A stretch of DNA of 64,000 nt from Zantedeschia hybrid cultivar (Eukaryota; Streptophyta; Magnoliopsida; Alismatales; Araceae): NCBI GenBank assembly GCA_030544215.1, contig JARZZO010000009.1:56725129-56789128 (forward strand), read 5' to 3'. Both the position numbers and the translations under genes were made by a program. This document shows, piece by piece, positions 11,766 through 22,655 of this stretch. How positions within the stretch are numbered: the first letter of the stretch is position 1; each line of letters begins with the position of its first letter. The notes beneath the pieces were generated by a model that was given only the letters and a program-made list of their open reading frames with translations, was not told the DNA's origin and did not search any database.

Positions 11766-13625
11766 CTAGTAGGCTTTAGGATCATCATCCTCATTATATT
11801 GTACCTTAGACTCACCTTCAGCGATATGTCCCACATATCGTTCGGATAGTCTAGGTACTCTACCAGATCTACGAGGCTCATCTGTGTGTACCTGAACAGA
11901 TTCAGGAACTGATATCTCATCTGATGATAATGTAGCTGTTTGGGGATCTGGAACCTCTTCCAATACTATTTTACTCCCACTGTCTTCCTGGAGAAGGTAT
12001 TCCTCTTTCAGGAAGACAGCTTTCCTGGCGACAAACACCTTTTGTTCACCAGGATGGAAAAAATAGTATCCAAAGGTTTCTTTTGGATATCCCACAAACC
12101 TGCATTTATCAGTTCGTGATTCCAGCTTGTCTGGATCATGCCTCTTTACATGAGCAGGACAACCCCAGACTTTAACATGTTTAAATTCTGGTTTCCTACC
12201 TTTCCATATCTCATATGGAGTAGAGGCCACAGACTTGCTGAGTACTCTGTTCAGTAGGTATGCTGCTGACTCTAAAGTATACTCCCAGAGGGACACTGGT
12301 AATCCCGAAAAGCTCATCATGGATCGCACCATGTCCAACAAGGTGCGATTCCTCCTTTCTGATACACCATTCATCTGTGGTGTATATGGAGGGATCAGCT
12401 GAGAAAGGATACCATTATCCTTTAAGAATTGTGTGAAATTAGTACTCAAGTATTCTCCTCCTCGATCTGATCGAAGAGCTTTAATACTATTTCCTAATTG
12501 CTTCTCTACCTCAGTCTTGAACTCCTTGAACTTCTCAAATGCTTCCGACTTGTACTTCATTAAGTACACATAGCCGAATCTTGAGAAGTCATCAGTGAAC
12601 GTGATGAAGTATGAAAAGCCACCTTTGGCTTGGGTAGACATGGGACCACATACATCCGAATGTATTAGTTCCAGAATATCCTTGATACGTTCTCCATGTC
12701 CAGTAAATGGAGACTTTGCCATCTTTCCTATAAGGCAGGATTCGCATGTTGCAAACGATTCATAATCGAATGCTGCTAAGTAACCATGCTTGTGCAACTT
12801 TTGCAACCTGCTTTCGCCAATGTGCCCAAGTCTACAATGCCACATGTAGGTCTGGTTCACACAATTCTTGCTCTTCTTAAGAGCATTATCAATCTGAAGA
12901 TTGTAATAAGAAACATCTAATAGATATAGACCGTTGACTAAAGATGCTGAAGCTATTGATTTATTACCATAATAAATCGAACAACTTCTATTCTCAATAG
13001 TCAACCTATATCCTATCTTGTCCAAACAAGATATTGATATGATGTTCTTTATTATGCTAGGAACATAATAACAATCTTCCAATAGTAAGGTGTCTCCCGA
13101 TGGAAGCCTGAGGTTTGCTGTCCCAACAGCAATCGCCGCAACTTTTGCGCCGTTTCCTAGCCTCAATTCCACTTCACCTTGTCTCAGCTTGCGCTTACTG
13201 GTCAGCATCTGAACATCATGGCAGATATGAGAAACACATCCGGTATCCAATACCCAAGATGTGGAATCTCTAACTGACAAGTTGATATCTATCATATAGA
13301 TATTTGAAGCTTCAAACAACTCCACTCTTCCATGAGCTTTATCGTTAAGGAACTCCTTGCAGTTCCTCTTCCAGTGACCATACTGCTTATAGTAGAAGCA
13401 GTCACCCTTCACTACTCTTTTACCTTTGTCCTTCGATCCTTTATCGTTAGCTGTCATCTCTGCTTCAGGGGCATCTAATGCCGATTCAGCAAGAGGATTA
13501 ACTCCAGGGACAAAGTTATTGTGCTCAGATCTGAAGACATTCTTCAGGTTTTTGAACCAATCCAAGTAGATCAGGTAAGTCAAAAGGGCATCAAGTATGC
13601 CACGGAGTGGGTTATTCGACGACAT
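11766..13625 (-). CDS. Copia gag-protease-integrase frame (619 residues), gag core missing
   Basis: The open frame starts MSSNNPLRGI. The zinc knuckle is at residues 76-89 (C76, H84 and C89 present; the second Cys is Tyr79). The protease motif is WVLDTGC with D127-T-G. Integrase has H263/H268/C294/C297 and the catalytic triad D324 (HSDVCGP), D387 (SDRGGEY) and E423 (NGVSERRNRT). It ends at a TAG at the KAY|EAIEGPEAGKW junction, where related elements read on into RT. Normal copia gags have about 200 residues before the zinc knuckle; here only about 75 remain, and copy 1 has the same gap. Function: an inactive or partial polyprotein of a non-autonomous element. Confidence 0.9.
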   Translation of the reverse strand: MSSNNPLRGILDALLTYLIYLDWFKNLKNVFRSEHNNFVPGVNPLAESALDAPEAEMTANDKGSKDKGKRVVKGDCFYYKQYGHWKRNCKEFLNDKAHGRVELFEASNIYMIDINLSVRDSTSWVLDTGCVSHICHDVQMLTSKRKLRQGEVELRLGNGAKVAAIAVGTANLRLPSGDTLLLEDCYYVPSIIKNIISISCLDKIGYRLTIENRSCSIYYGNKSIASASLVNGLYLLDVSYYNLQIDNALKKSKNCVNQTYMWHCRLGHIGESRLQKLHKHGYLAAFDYESFATCESCLIGKMAKSPFTGHGERIKDILELIHSDVCGPMSTQAKGGFSYFITFTDDFSRFGYVYLMKYKSEAFEKFKEFKTEVEKQLGNSIKALRSDRGGEYLSTNFTQFLKDNGILSQLIPPYTPQMNGVSERRNRTLLDMVRSMMSFSGLPVSLWEYTLESAAYLLNRVLSKSVASTPYEIWKGRKPEFKHVKVWGCPAHVKRHDPDKLESRTDKCRFVGYPKETFGYYFFHPGEQKVFVARKAVFLKEEYLLQEDSGSKIVLEEVPDPQTATLSSDEISVPESVQVHTDEPRRSGRVPRLSERYVGHIAEGESKVQYNEDDDPKAY

Positions 13626-13818
13626 AATTCCCTACAAGAGATAAGTAAAATCTATTTATCAAATGTTCAATTATTAAAATTTAAAACAAGACATGGTCTT
13701 TCGTTCAAGTTTAACTCCCACTAATTTTCGACGGATTGTATAACCCTCAGTTATACAGAACGGGAGACGCCGACAGTCTCCTAGTGGGGATCAGAATCTC
13801 AATGACTTGCACTACAGT

Positions 13819-14126
13819 CTTGTGGATAGCACAACAAACTGTAATATAATCAAAGAGCACTCAACTCATGGGACTTGCAACTCCTTGTAATATCTGATCA
13901 TGGCTTTGGTCCCCAGAGATTTAATGGCCTTGTGGATAGCATAACAAACCACTAATTCTGGTCTAAGCTAACCATCCTTACACGACGAGCATAGATTTGC
14001 ATGCAGCCCTTGTGGATAGCACAACAAAGCTACATGGTTCCTCTACCCCGATCATATAAGCATCTAATGTCATAGCCACAATTTCTCCTCCCAATTAAGC
14101 AGGCCTTATGGATAGCACAACAAACC
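13819..14126 (-). repeat. Leader motif array of copia copy 2 (four units plus one weak)
   Basis: On the plus strand, CTTGTGGATAGCACAACAAA or close variants occur at 13819, 13929, 14009 and 14104, with a weaker unit (TCATGGATAGCACAGTGGG) near 14358. Reversed, these match the four units of copy 1 at 1911-2219 in order and approximate spacing (about 110, 80 and 95 bases here). Intervening sequence is less conserved in wording but still alignable. Confidence 0.78.
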
Positions 14127-14959
14127 TGCCTAAAGTGATTCGAATCCTATGACTATAACGATGGTGGACCACGTGGTAAGTTCTTAACTACTCACGTTAT
14201 AGCTTAGAGTTTATCTGAGGGTATTTAGATAACTTTTATCTTAGTCTCTCCTAGGTGATAGTATATAAATACATCATATATATTTACTAAAAACTATAAC
14301 CTGCTTTGATTCATAATTAAAAGAAAAACAATGCATCTCATACATGTCATTAGTGTGGTCATGGATAGCACAGTGGGTTTGACTGGAGCCAACAGTCAAA
14401 CGCACACACAATCTAACACAACAATTATATTAGATATCCTGCAAACACATAGGCAAAGGATCTTCATCTTTTCGCCTTCCTGGTTGCATCTGTGGATCGT
14501 CCTCGCTCCTTCCTCGGTTGCCTCGATCATATTACAATAAATTCTAGAATTTACAAGTAAAATGAAGAAGGCCTTATGGTGAGTACAAGAGAGAGAGGGA
14601 GGTAGAAATACATCGGAGTATGAGAGAGAGAGGTGCGCAAACCTCTATTTATTAGCAATTAATAAACATCATACATCCACGATCCACACAATCCATTCAT
14701 CACATGAATAATTAAATAAGTGCATATCCATGACCACGGTGTGTTTTAAACATCCCACATATGATTCAGCGCATCACATGACTAAAATAAAAGAGTTTTC
14801 AAAATATATAATTTTGGCTTTCAAAAAGCTGGGATCCAATCAAAATTGGCATTTGAATTTCGAAAACTCATTTTATTAACTTAACATGCAATTAAATCAA
14901 AATTTAAAAGCATTCAACACACATCACATGCTCACACACTCCAAATTAATAATTCCAGA

Positions 14960-15640
14960 TTATTCCATGCAAATTAGAACATTTCTAATAATCTAACACT
15001 TAGATTAAACCCCATTAATAATCTAACAATTAGACTATTTAAAGACAAATCTAACTCTTAGATTAATTCAACAAAATTAATTAATAATTTAACACTTAAA
15101 TTAATAATCAACCAAATTAATTATTAACTACTAATCTAACACTTAGATTATCCAATTAATGTTAATTATTAATTTAACTCTTAAACTAATAATTAACACT
15201 AACTAATTAATAATTAATTAATCTAACTCTTAGATTAGATAATTAAAGTTATCATAAATTTAACTATTAAACTAATGACTAACAATAATTAATTAAGAAT
15301 TACAAATTTAACATTTAAATCAGTCATTTAAGTTAATTATTAATTTAACAATTAAATTAATAACTAACTCAAATTAATAATTAACAATTAGATGTATTAA
15401 TAATTAATAATCTAACAATTAGATTAATAATTATTAACCATTAATTTTAACTCTTAAAATTAGATAAATTAAGGTCAATAATTAATTTAACACTTAAACT
15501 AATATTAACCTCAATTAATCCACAACTAATTGCTAATTAATAAATCCTTAATTAAGTTAATGATTCAAAATCATTAATTAAAACAATTAACTAAATTTGA
15601 ATTCTATTTTAAAATTTAAAACAATTTCAAATTTTAAAAT
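14960..15640 (-). repeat. AT-rich repeat block in the leader of copia copy 2
   Basis: The block consists of repeated words such as AATCTAACTCTTAGATTA and TTAATAATTTAACACTTAAA, the reverse complement of the block at 60-1060. It has no coding capacity. The 173-bp higher-order duplication seen in copy 1 is not obvious here, so the array length has changed between copies. Confidence 0.75.
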
Positions 15641-15689
15641 CCGGATCCAATTTAATTAATATTAGGCTAATAGGGGTTAAAAGTTTAAA

Positions 15690-16130
15690 TGGGGAATGGC
15701 TTAAATGGGCTCAGCCATAAAGATCAGGCTGGCTCGGCCCTGCAGGGCCTGGGCTCGAGCCCGGTCCAGCCAGGGCCCCTAGCCTGGCCGGACCGGTCCG
15801 TCTGGACCGTCGCCCCCCCCCACCTGAGCCCCTTCTTCTGCAGAACCCTAAAAATTGTTGCAGGCCGGCGGCGGCTGCAGGGCAGGGGCGCTGGCGGCCG
15901 TGCCCCCCGGCGGCACAGGCCCCGGCCGGCGGTCCCCCCCGGCGCCGGCGACATGCCCGGCGCCGGCAGGGCCGCTGGCGGTGGCCAAAACAGGCTGCCC
16001 GAGCCTCACTTTTCTCCCCAAAATCTGATTTTCGCAGGGTTTTAAAACCGATTTGGGGCTCAATTTTGTAGCCCTTCAAGGCCACCATGGTGCCGGCCAT
16101 CATGCCCGATGTGTAGTGGTGACTATCACT
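15690..16130 (-). other. GC-rich segment in the leader of copia copy 2
   Basis: This is a sharp island of C/G-rich sequence, with runs such as CCGGCGGCGG and CGCCCCCCCCC, placed between the AT-rich block and the primer-binding site. Frames run open on both strands because of base composition (for example 15711-16157 minus). I see no domain and no start context, and treat it as untranslated leader, possibly captured sequence. Confidence 0.6.
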
Positions 16131-16382
16131 AAGAGATCCGGGCATCCGGGCCGCCATCCCAACGCTTCGGAATCATTAACGAAGCCGCCAAAGTACCCCA
16201 GTTCATCATCTCATGAAGAACTCCGAAAACCCCAAATAAAATCCGAAAAATCACAGAAAAATAATCAAATTATTTGTGTTCATCTTATGAACACTATTCC
16301 ATCATTTTAATCGGATTAAACGCATGGAATAACTCAAGAAAAATTAATTTCGGAAACCGAAACAGGACGAGAAACAGTGGAA

Positions 16383-16398
16383 CCTGGCTCTAATACCA
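16383..16398 (-). promoter_or_regulatory. Primer-binding site for initiator methionine tRNA
   Basis: The plus strand reads CCTGGCTCTAATACCA. The minus strand is TGGTATTAGAGCCAGG, one base from the TGGTATCAGAGC primer-binding sequence used by many plant copia elements to prime minus-strand DNA with initiator Met tRNA. It lies one base inside the 5' LTR border (16400), the expected place. Confidence 0.9.
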
Positions 16399-16399
16399 C

Positions 16400-17916
16400 T
16401 GTTGGGTTTTCTCGGTTTCTCCGGATCGCTCACGCAGCGGAAAAAAAAATATTACAGCGATCCGTTCCCGTTTCGAAATCTACAATACGATAATCGGATT
16501 ATTGAAGTTCTCACCGTGTGCGGATTCGAATCCGCATCCGTTCGGTTCCGTCGGTGCGACACCGCAAGCTGCGCAAACACCCGGCCTCTAGCGAAGTCAA
16601 CGCGATCCTCCCCGCGACGGATATCCTCGAGTTCCTCGTTCTTCGCAACCCACGAAACCTCCGCCGGTCGCCGCAACGCGCGGACGATTTCCCGTCGAAC
16701 GGGATTCGGAGAAGCGGCGGAGCAGATCTGGATCTACCTGGACGCCAGAAAGAGAGAGAAACTGAGGAGGGGCGGCTAGGGTTAGCAGCAGCTTGGCCTG
16801 CTCAGCCCGTTCGCTATGTTTTATACTAACCACGCGGTTTTTCACAAAAACCCCCGGTTTGTATAAAACCCACTTATTTATCCATCGCCTTGAGAATCAT
16901 TTGCGTGTGACCCTCTAGGCCCAAGTACCAGTCCAGTTAATGGCCCAACAAGCCCAGTGACTCCTCACTAGCTTTATTAATTAATTAATCAATCGAATTG
17001 ATGTCGCACATCGAATTCGACCGGGCCTCCGATCACGTTGGGTGCCAAGCAACACCGCGTGAACCCAGAAGGTATTTGGGGTTAAGTAACCCACTCTTGG
17101 AACCTTTCCGCCGACAGTTACCGCGTGGATATAATCCTTCATTCGTACAATGCTCTCGAGTCAACTCAGGGTATGGCGAGCTGTCAAACCCTAACCGGTC
17201 GACTCACTTGGATTGGATGCCGCTGATGAATATCGGAAAACTCCTTTTCCGATATTATCGTCCGCCCTGGCCAGGGACTTTCGTGCATCCTTCCTAGAGC
17301 ATTCTCTCTCTAAGTACCGAGAGCGAATGATTCCTTATTGACACACAATTCCCTTCGATGGTATTCCGCTGTACCCAATCCTTGGCATATTAGAATCCCG
17401 TGGCTAGAGATTCGTAAACCAAGGTCAAAGCACAGAAGTCCACCGCCAAGGTGTCCTTGGTGTCTCAGGTCCGAGGATCATCCACGCAACTGCGACAATA
17501 GAATCAAGCTGGTTGACAGTGAGGTACAATACCATCCAGTGATTCAGTCGGATCAGTTCAGTGAACTCATTCTCCAATGAGCACCTACAGATTCGCCTTA
17601 GTGTCTCCACACAAGTGACTTATGAGATCAGTCACCCTCATCATATGAGGAGGAGTAATCTGTACTAGTCTAACCGGATATCCGATGTCCTTCTCGGATA
17701 TCCTCCGACTAGGAACAATTAAGAATATGTGTGTTTAAGTGATCAGTCTCATTAGTATGATCTCATCATAATCTGATCACTATAGCACATATTCACGGAC
17801 TTCATTATGAAACGATAATTAATGTGATTTACACATAATGAATATTATGCCATTTTATTAATAAATGAACGAGATTTACATAGTCAGATTGGCTTGTAGG
17901 CCACCTAAAACTAACA
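16400..17916 (-). repeat. 5' LTR of copia copy 2 (1517 bp)
   Basis: It reads TGTTGGGTTTTC..CTAAAACTAACA on the plus strand, a TG..CA element in either orientation. It is adjacent to the primer-binding site on the left and the CATAT target duplication on the right. It would carry the element's promoter. It aligns base for base with 8654-10192 except for the 22-bp indel and about 30 substitutions. Confidence 0.95.
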
Positions 17917-17921
17917 CATAT

Positions 17922-20535
17922 TATATCATATCATAATGCTCTAAAGTGGTATTTGAGTTGAGCCAATTGATTGGTTTTTTCTACGTTGTTTGACCTTTAA
18001 CTATGGTTCTAAAAGGCATCTACCATCAATGATGCAATTCAGAATATTATTCCTAATCAATTTCCTTGCCAATCCCTAATCACTACCTATTTTGTTGAAT
18101 TACATCTTGATCTTATGATGTCTTTCAGGTTTTCATAATTTTATTTTCATATTTTTTATTTTTCCTTCCCTAATTGGTCCCTCTAAGTCACGACATTTGT
18201 GTTGAAATTGATGACACATTGAGCTGATGCGATTTATACCTTGTGTTCCAGAACCTTGAATCCACACCAAATTTGATCTTTCCTTAAATTGGGCCATCAT
18301 GAATGCATGAAAACTTTCTCCTATGGTTCTATTTTGTGTTGGGGAGGTTCTTGAGCTTGGTTTCCTCCTCATGGTGCCTTGGTCATCAAGTTATTAATTT
18401 TTGAAACATTATTAGGGAATAACTTGTTCTATATATACATCTCCCTTCCAAACTACAAAAGAGGTTAGAACTCATAAGAATTGAGCACCACCATTGAGAG
18501 AATTGTTATCCTTCCTTTGAACACAAGTTCCATGGAGTCCAAGCACTCTCTTCTTCAACAACGAGCTCCTACAACAACGTTGAGTTCTCCAAGAGTTCGT
18601 GGTGGCTTTTGAGGGGCCAATCTTCCCTTCTAGTTCTTTCTTTCTAATCTTCTTCTTATAGTTCTTTATTTTCTTGTTTATCTCTTAGTTAATTTAGATA
18701 TGTTTGCATTTCATCATCATCATATTCATCCTCTCTCTACGTAGAGAATCTTGTTCTTAGTGCAATACTTGCATACACAAACACATCATCATTGCATTCA
18801 ACCCTTCTCTTTAGATATAGGGGTTTAAAAAAGTAATAAAAAGGTTAGTATTAGTTTAGATTGCATGATTAGAGTAATCTTAGAATAGATACCATACTTT
18901 CACTTTGTTCTAATTCATTTATTTATTATTTATTTATTTTGCAAGGTACAACAATAAGAAGAAAATCCAAAAAGATGGTGAAAATTGAAAGAAGGCGCTT
19001 CTCTTTTGGCCAACTAGAAAAGAATAAGATAGAATTCATGAATCTCCAATCTTGTCAAGGTGAGTTTACTTCTAGTGTGATCACTTTTATTTAATTCTTT
19101 GAGAACTATGAATCTCTGGCATTCACATCTTTATTGTTGTTTTCATTATAATATTTTTATCTTATTTTCAAAGGCACACTTGAGCTATCCTCACAAGTCA
19201 TAAATTACTTGGCTTATCTTAAAGATTCACATGGCATATGGATCATCAAGAGTTTATTAATAGGAAGCATATAAATTTCAAAAGAATTAAAGGTTGTCAT
19301 ATTAGGGATCACATTACAAGATTAACCATGAATCATAAGGCAAAGCATTAAATTTAGTCTTACCTAGGTATACATGCGTCTGAACTACAACATAAGAGAC
19401 CATACATACATATACTAGGCACTTAAAAAATATTACCAGGTCTTGGCTATTACGGTATCGAGTATCACACATATCCCATCATTATGCCAAATTGAGGGTT
19501 AGTTCCATTGATTTTATCTATTACCCTTGAGTTCACATATTTTCCTATCCAAAAACAGTGCTTATATTGGAATTGGGCCCTACAATACCCTTAGGATGGC
19601 ATTGTATAAACCACTCATTTCACATAGGATTGTCATAGGAATTAAATTTGCATAATTAAAGTTAAATTAGATTGAATTCGCGTGTGTATAAAGTGATTTA
19701 AGGCAATGCAAAACAATCTACCAATCCAATATGAGTAAAATCAATTTCAAAAGTCATATATGATATTCAAAAGGTGTGAAATAGTCTTCAAAATTTTCGG
19801 AGTTAAAATTTAACTTTTGGCATGTTTTAGAGGTCAGAAGAAGGTTCTTCTCAAAATTTCAAGTCAATTAAAGTTAAAAGAAAGGATAACTGACATTTGG
19901 AAGTTTTACAGGAAAAGTAGAGTTCTGAACAAGTTGCTTGGCAGAAATAGTCGACTATTTCAAATAAAATGGTTAATTATTTTACTATAGACATTATTTT
20001 TTATAGTAAAATATGTCCAAAACATGTGGATGAATCAATCAATTGTTCCCTTTAGAATGGTCGACTATTTTTTATCGAAACAGGGCTAAAATATGTTTTC
20101 AAGTAGTTTGATGCATAGGATGGGAATTTAATCAATTTTTAAGTTGTTAAAACCCTGTTAAACAAAAACAAAACATATACCACAAACTATGCAAGCTTAG
20201 GGTAAACATATGTCTATCTCTTGGTGAAAATCTCCTTCTATGATTCTAAGCACTCAATGGAGAACTGCACTCCAACGTATGATTTTTTCCTTCGTAACCT
20301 TCTAGTTGGTAGGGAAGCTCCATGATAGCAGCAAGCTTCTCCCATGTCCAGCAATCTTCTTTAGATATTTTGGAAACGAAAGGGTGGAGTTTTGGTGGCT
20401 AGAGTTCTCTTGATGATGGTGAAAAGTTAGAGTTATGAATTTACTAGCTTATATTGAAGTATAGATTCCCAAATTTACTCAAGTCCCTCTCAAAAACCTC
20501 CCCATATTTGAATTCCCACGAGTCCCCATCATCTC
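17922..20535. other. Intergenic sequence, no gene recognised
   Basis: No frame longer than about 80 residues and no domain were seen. A TATATATACATC box near 18430, followed by pyrimidine- and CAAC-rich sequence (18460-18620), could be a promoter/leader of an unrecognised LTR, but no matching partner or terminal repeat was found. Confidence 0.4.
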
Positions 20536-22650
20536 TGTAAGGACTGAGGTTTTGGATCCGGTTATCGGGTCGGTTTCGGTGTCGAACCCCGTGGTGTGGG
20601 CCCTTGTGGGACTGGGGCATGGGTTCTTTTTCGTGTTGAGCTTGCGACACGCGATTGAAACGGCGTCGGGTTAGGGGGACGTTTTTTGGAATGTGCCGCG
20701 TAGGCCGGTTTTGGGCCATGAGAATACGGCCCCGGTCTTATCGTATGAATGACGTCTAGCATGGTCGACGCCATTCAGAGATCTGTCAGTGTATGACCAC
20801 GTCCTATCGTCTAATTGGCATCGTTTAGGAATGACGTGTTTTAGCGATTTTCAGTTGACGCTCTGAAGCCCTCCTTCCTTTCCCTCATTCTCTCCATTCC
20901 TCTCTCTCTCCTCCCCCTCCTCTTTAAACGCTCCGCCCCCTTCCCCTTCTCCTTCCCTTCCACTCCCCATTCCTCCTCTCCCTCCACTCCATCAACCTCC
21001 TAACTTCCACCACTACCACCACCATCTCCTCTGCAGCGCATCTCTCTCCGGGTGGCGGCCGACGTCCCAATGGAGTGACGACATCCACGGCGGTACCGGC
21101 GGCGACTTGTGGCATGGCGGTTCGGCAGCTAGGAGTAAGGAGAAGTTCAAATAACCGGTAGGGTGAAGATCCTCGCGGTGTTTTGCTCAAAACCATATTT
21201 TTCCTACTTTGGAGCATATTTAGGAGGTTTTTGGGTGAAAATGCTCGTTTTATAAAATGGGAAACGGTGGATTTTAAAATGGGTATTTGGATCCTGCTCC
21301 TCCTTCTCTATTTTTGGGTGTTTTGGGACGGTTTAGGGAGGAGGAAATCCCATTTTTTGTCTCGGGGGAGGCCGCAGGGAAATCCTGCTTCGGACGCTAA
21401 ATGGCGTCGAGCCAGGGCGACGCCATTTGTAAATGGTGTCGGCCACAGGTGACGCAATTTAGGCCCAGTTGCCAGAGGACAGTTCGATTTTCGGGTGGTA
21501 AATAACGTCACGACCAGGTGACGCCATTTAAATGACATCAGCCATGGGCGACACTATTTAGGCCCATCCCTCGAGGCCAGTTTCCGCGTGAACTAATTTA
21601 GGAGTCTTGAATGACGTCGGCCACGGATGACGCGATTCAAGACAGAACCTCATTAATCCTTGTAATTAGCATGTGTTTACATTGTTAAATAGTTTGGTTA
21701 AATGCATGCTTGAAAACGTACTTCGAGGACGAGGATTTCTACATGATCGGATCGCACTGTGTTGTGTTTTGTGCGATCATGGACCTAGAGTGACAATTGT
21801 TAGCGCTTAGGTACCCTATGTCGGTGTGGGAGTGACACGACGCCAGTGTGGGAGTGGTGGGGTGACACTTAGAAAGAGGGTCACCTGGTGTACCCCGGGG
21901 TATAGCTAGTACCGGTGTAGGAGCGGTACGTTCGGAGTGTCACTCGTGCTGGGGGAAGCAGAACCACTTAGAGCTAAATAGGCCGGAGTAGCCAGCGCGC
22001 TATCCGAGGGGTTGCTGTTTGGTCCCAGCGGGTCGGTGTTTTCCGCGTTCGGCCGCGTGGTTTGTGTGTTTAGCCAAGACCCTATTTGTGGATCCCGTGA
22101 TGGAGTGGTTTCAGAGTTGTGCATGTTGCAATTACAGATGCATATCTTTCATATCGAAATTTGGGAATCTTTGGGAGCTATGCTTACTACTTTACTTATT
22201 TAATTGCCTATATTTGTGTTGTTGCACTTATGAGTGCGTGAGTGGGTGGTGGGGATCGGAGGATCCCTATTGAGTCCATTTCGATGAGACTCACCCCTAC
22301 GATTTTTCAGGTGAGGATTCTAGGCAGGCGTAGCGTGGAGGATTTTGTCTCAGGTTGCACGCCAGCAGCCACTGTTCCGGGGTATGCCCCGACGTAGTTG
22401 TTATTTTCCTTTCAGGCTTGTATACTTAATTATTTCTTTTCAGTTGGAATATGTAATTATTTGCTGAGTCAAGTCGAATTGTAATAATTTTTAATTCATG
22501 TACTTCCTTTACAATTCGATGTGATGTGAAATGTTTAGCTTAGTTATTTATTTTTCAGATTTATCGAGATCCTGGTTTGGCTCCAAATTTTAATGATTCG
22601 GTACCCATTTAGTAATCGCATCCCCGATTATAAGGTGGCGGGTCGTTATA
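20536..22650 (+). mobile_element. Solo LTR A (Ty3/gypsy-like, 2115 bp)
   Basis: It begins TGTAAGGACTGAGG and ends GCGGGTCGTTATA, the final CA having decayed to TA. The flanks are ATCTC (20531-20535) and ATCTA (22651-22655), a target duplication with one change. It matches solo LTR B over its whole length in the same orientation. No primer-binding site, pol or second LTR is attached, so it is the product of LTR-LTR recombination. A GGGTCGTTACA-type end is common in plant gypsy LTRs; that assignment is inference because no coding part remains. Confidence 0.88.
20747..21638 (+). repeat. Six 30-bp hairpin modules in solo LTR A
   Basis: The modules lie at 20747-20776, 21399-21428, 21431-21460, 21500-21529, 21530-21559 and 21609-21638. 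Each is exactly 30 bp: a 10-base left arm (AAATGGCGTC or GAATGACGTC type), a roughly 10-base loop and a 10-base right arm (GACGCCATTT or GACGCGATTC type). The unit at 21399-21428 is a perfect 11-bp stem with an 8-base loop. The others carry one to three mismatches. Two units (21500 and 21530) are directly adjacent. Confidence 0.8.
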
Positions 22651-22655
22651 ATCTA

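Larger units (their letters stand above)
13626..16382 (-). other. Long leader of copia copy 2
   Basis: About 2.75 kb separate the primer-binding site from the gag start. Read in element orientation they contain a GC-rich segment (about 15690-16130), an AT-rich repeat block (about 14960-15640), a region with the CTTGTGGATAGCACAA motif array, and then a conserved stretch ending at gag. The same order occurs in copy 1, where the GC part is largely outside the window. No long frame is shared between the two copies, so the leader appears non-coding. Confidence 0.8.
8654..17916 (-). mobile_element. Complete Ty1/copia LTR retrotransposon, copy 2, with target duplication
   Basis: The minus-strand element has both LTRs (8654-10192 and 16400-17916), a primer-binding site at 16383-16398, a leader, a gag-PR-IN frame, RT-RNase H remnants and a polypurine tract (about 10193-10203, plus-strand ATCTCCCACTT). 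The flanking CATAT at 8649-8653 and 17917-17921 is a perfect 5-bp target duplication, so the borders are secure. The internal order PR-IN-RT-RH defines Ty1/copia. The LTRs differ by one 22-bp indel (9242-9263 region) and about 30 substitutions counted by eye, so the insertion is fairly young. The pol is interrupted by stops and a frameshift and gag is internally deleted, so it needs helper proteins. Confidence 0.95.

Noticed and set aside
15711..16157. Minus-strand 148-residue frame and overlapping GC-rich frames
   Set aside because: Frames are open on both strands because of GC-rich composition in a retrotransposon leader; no domain or conserved start.
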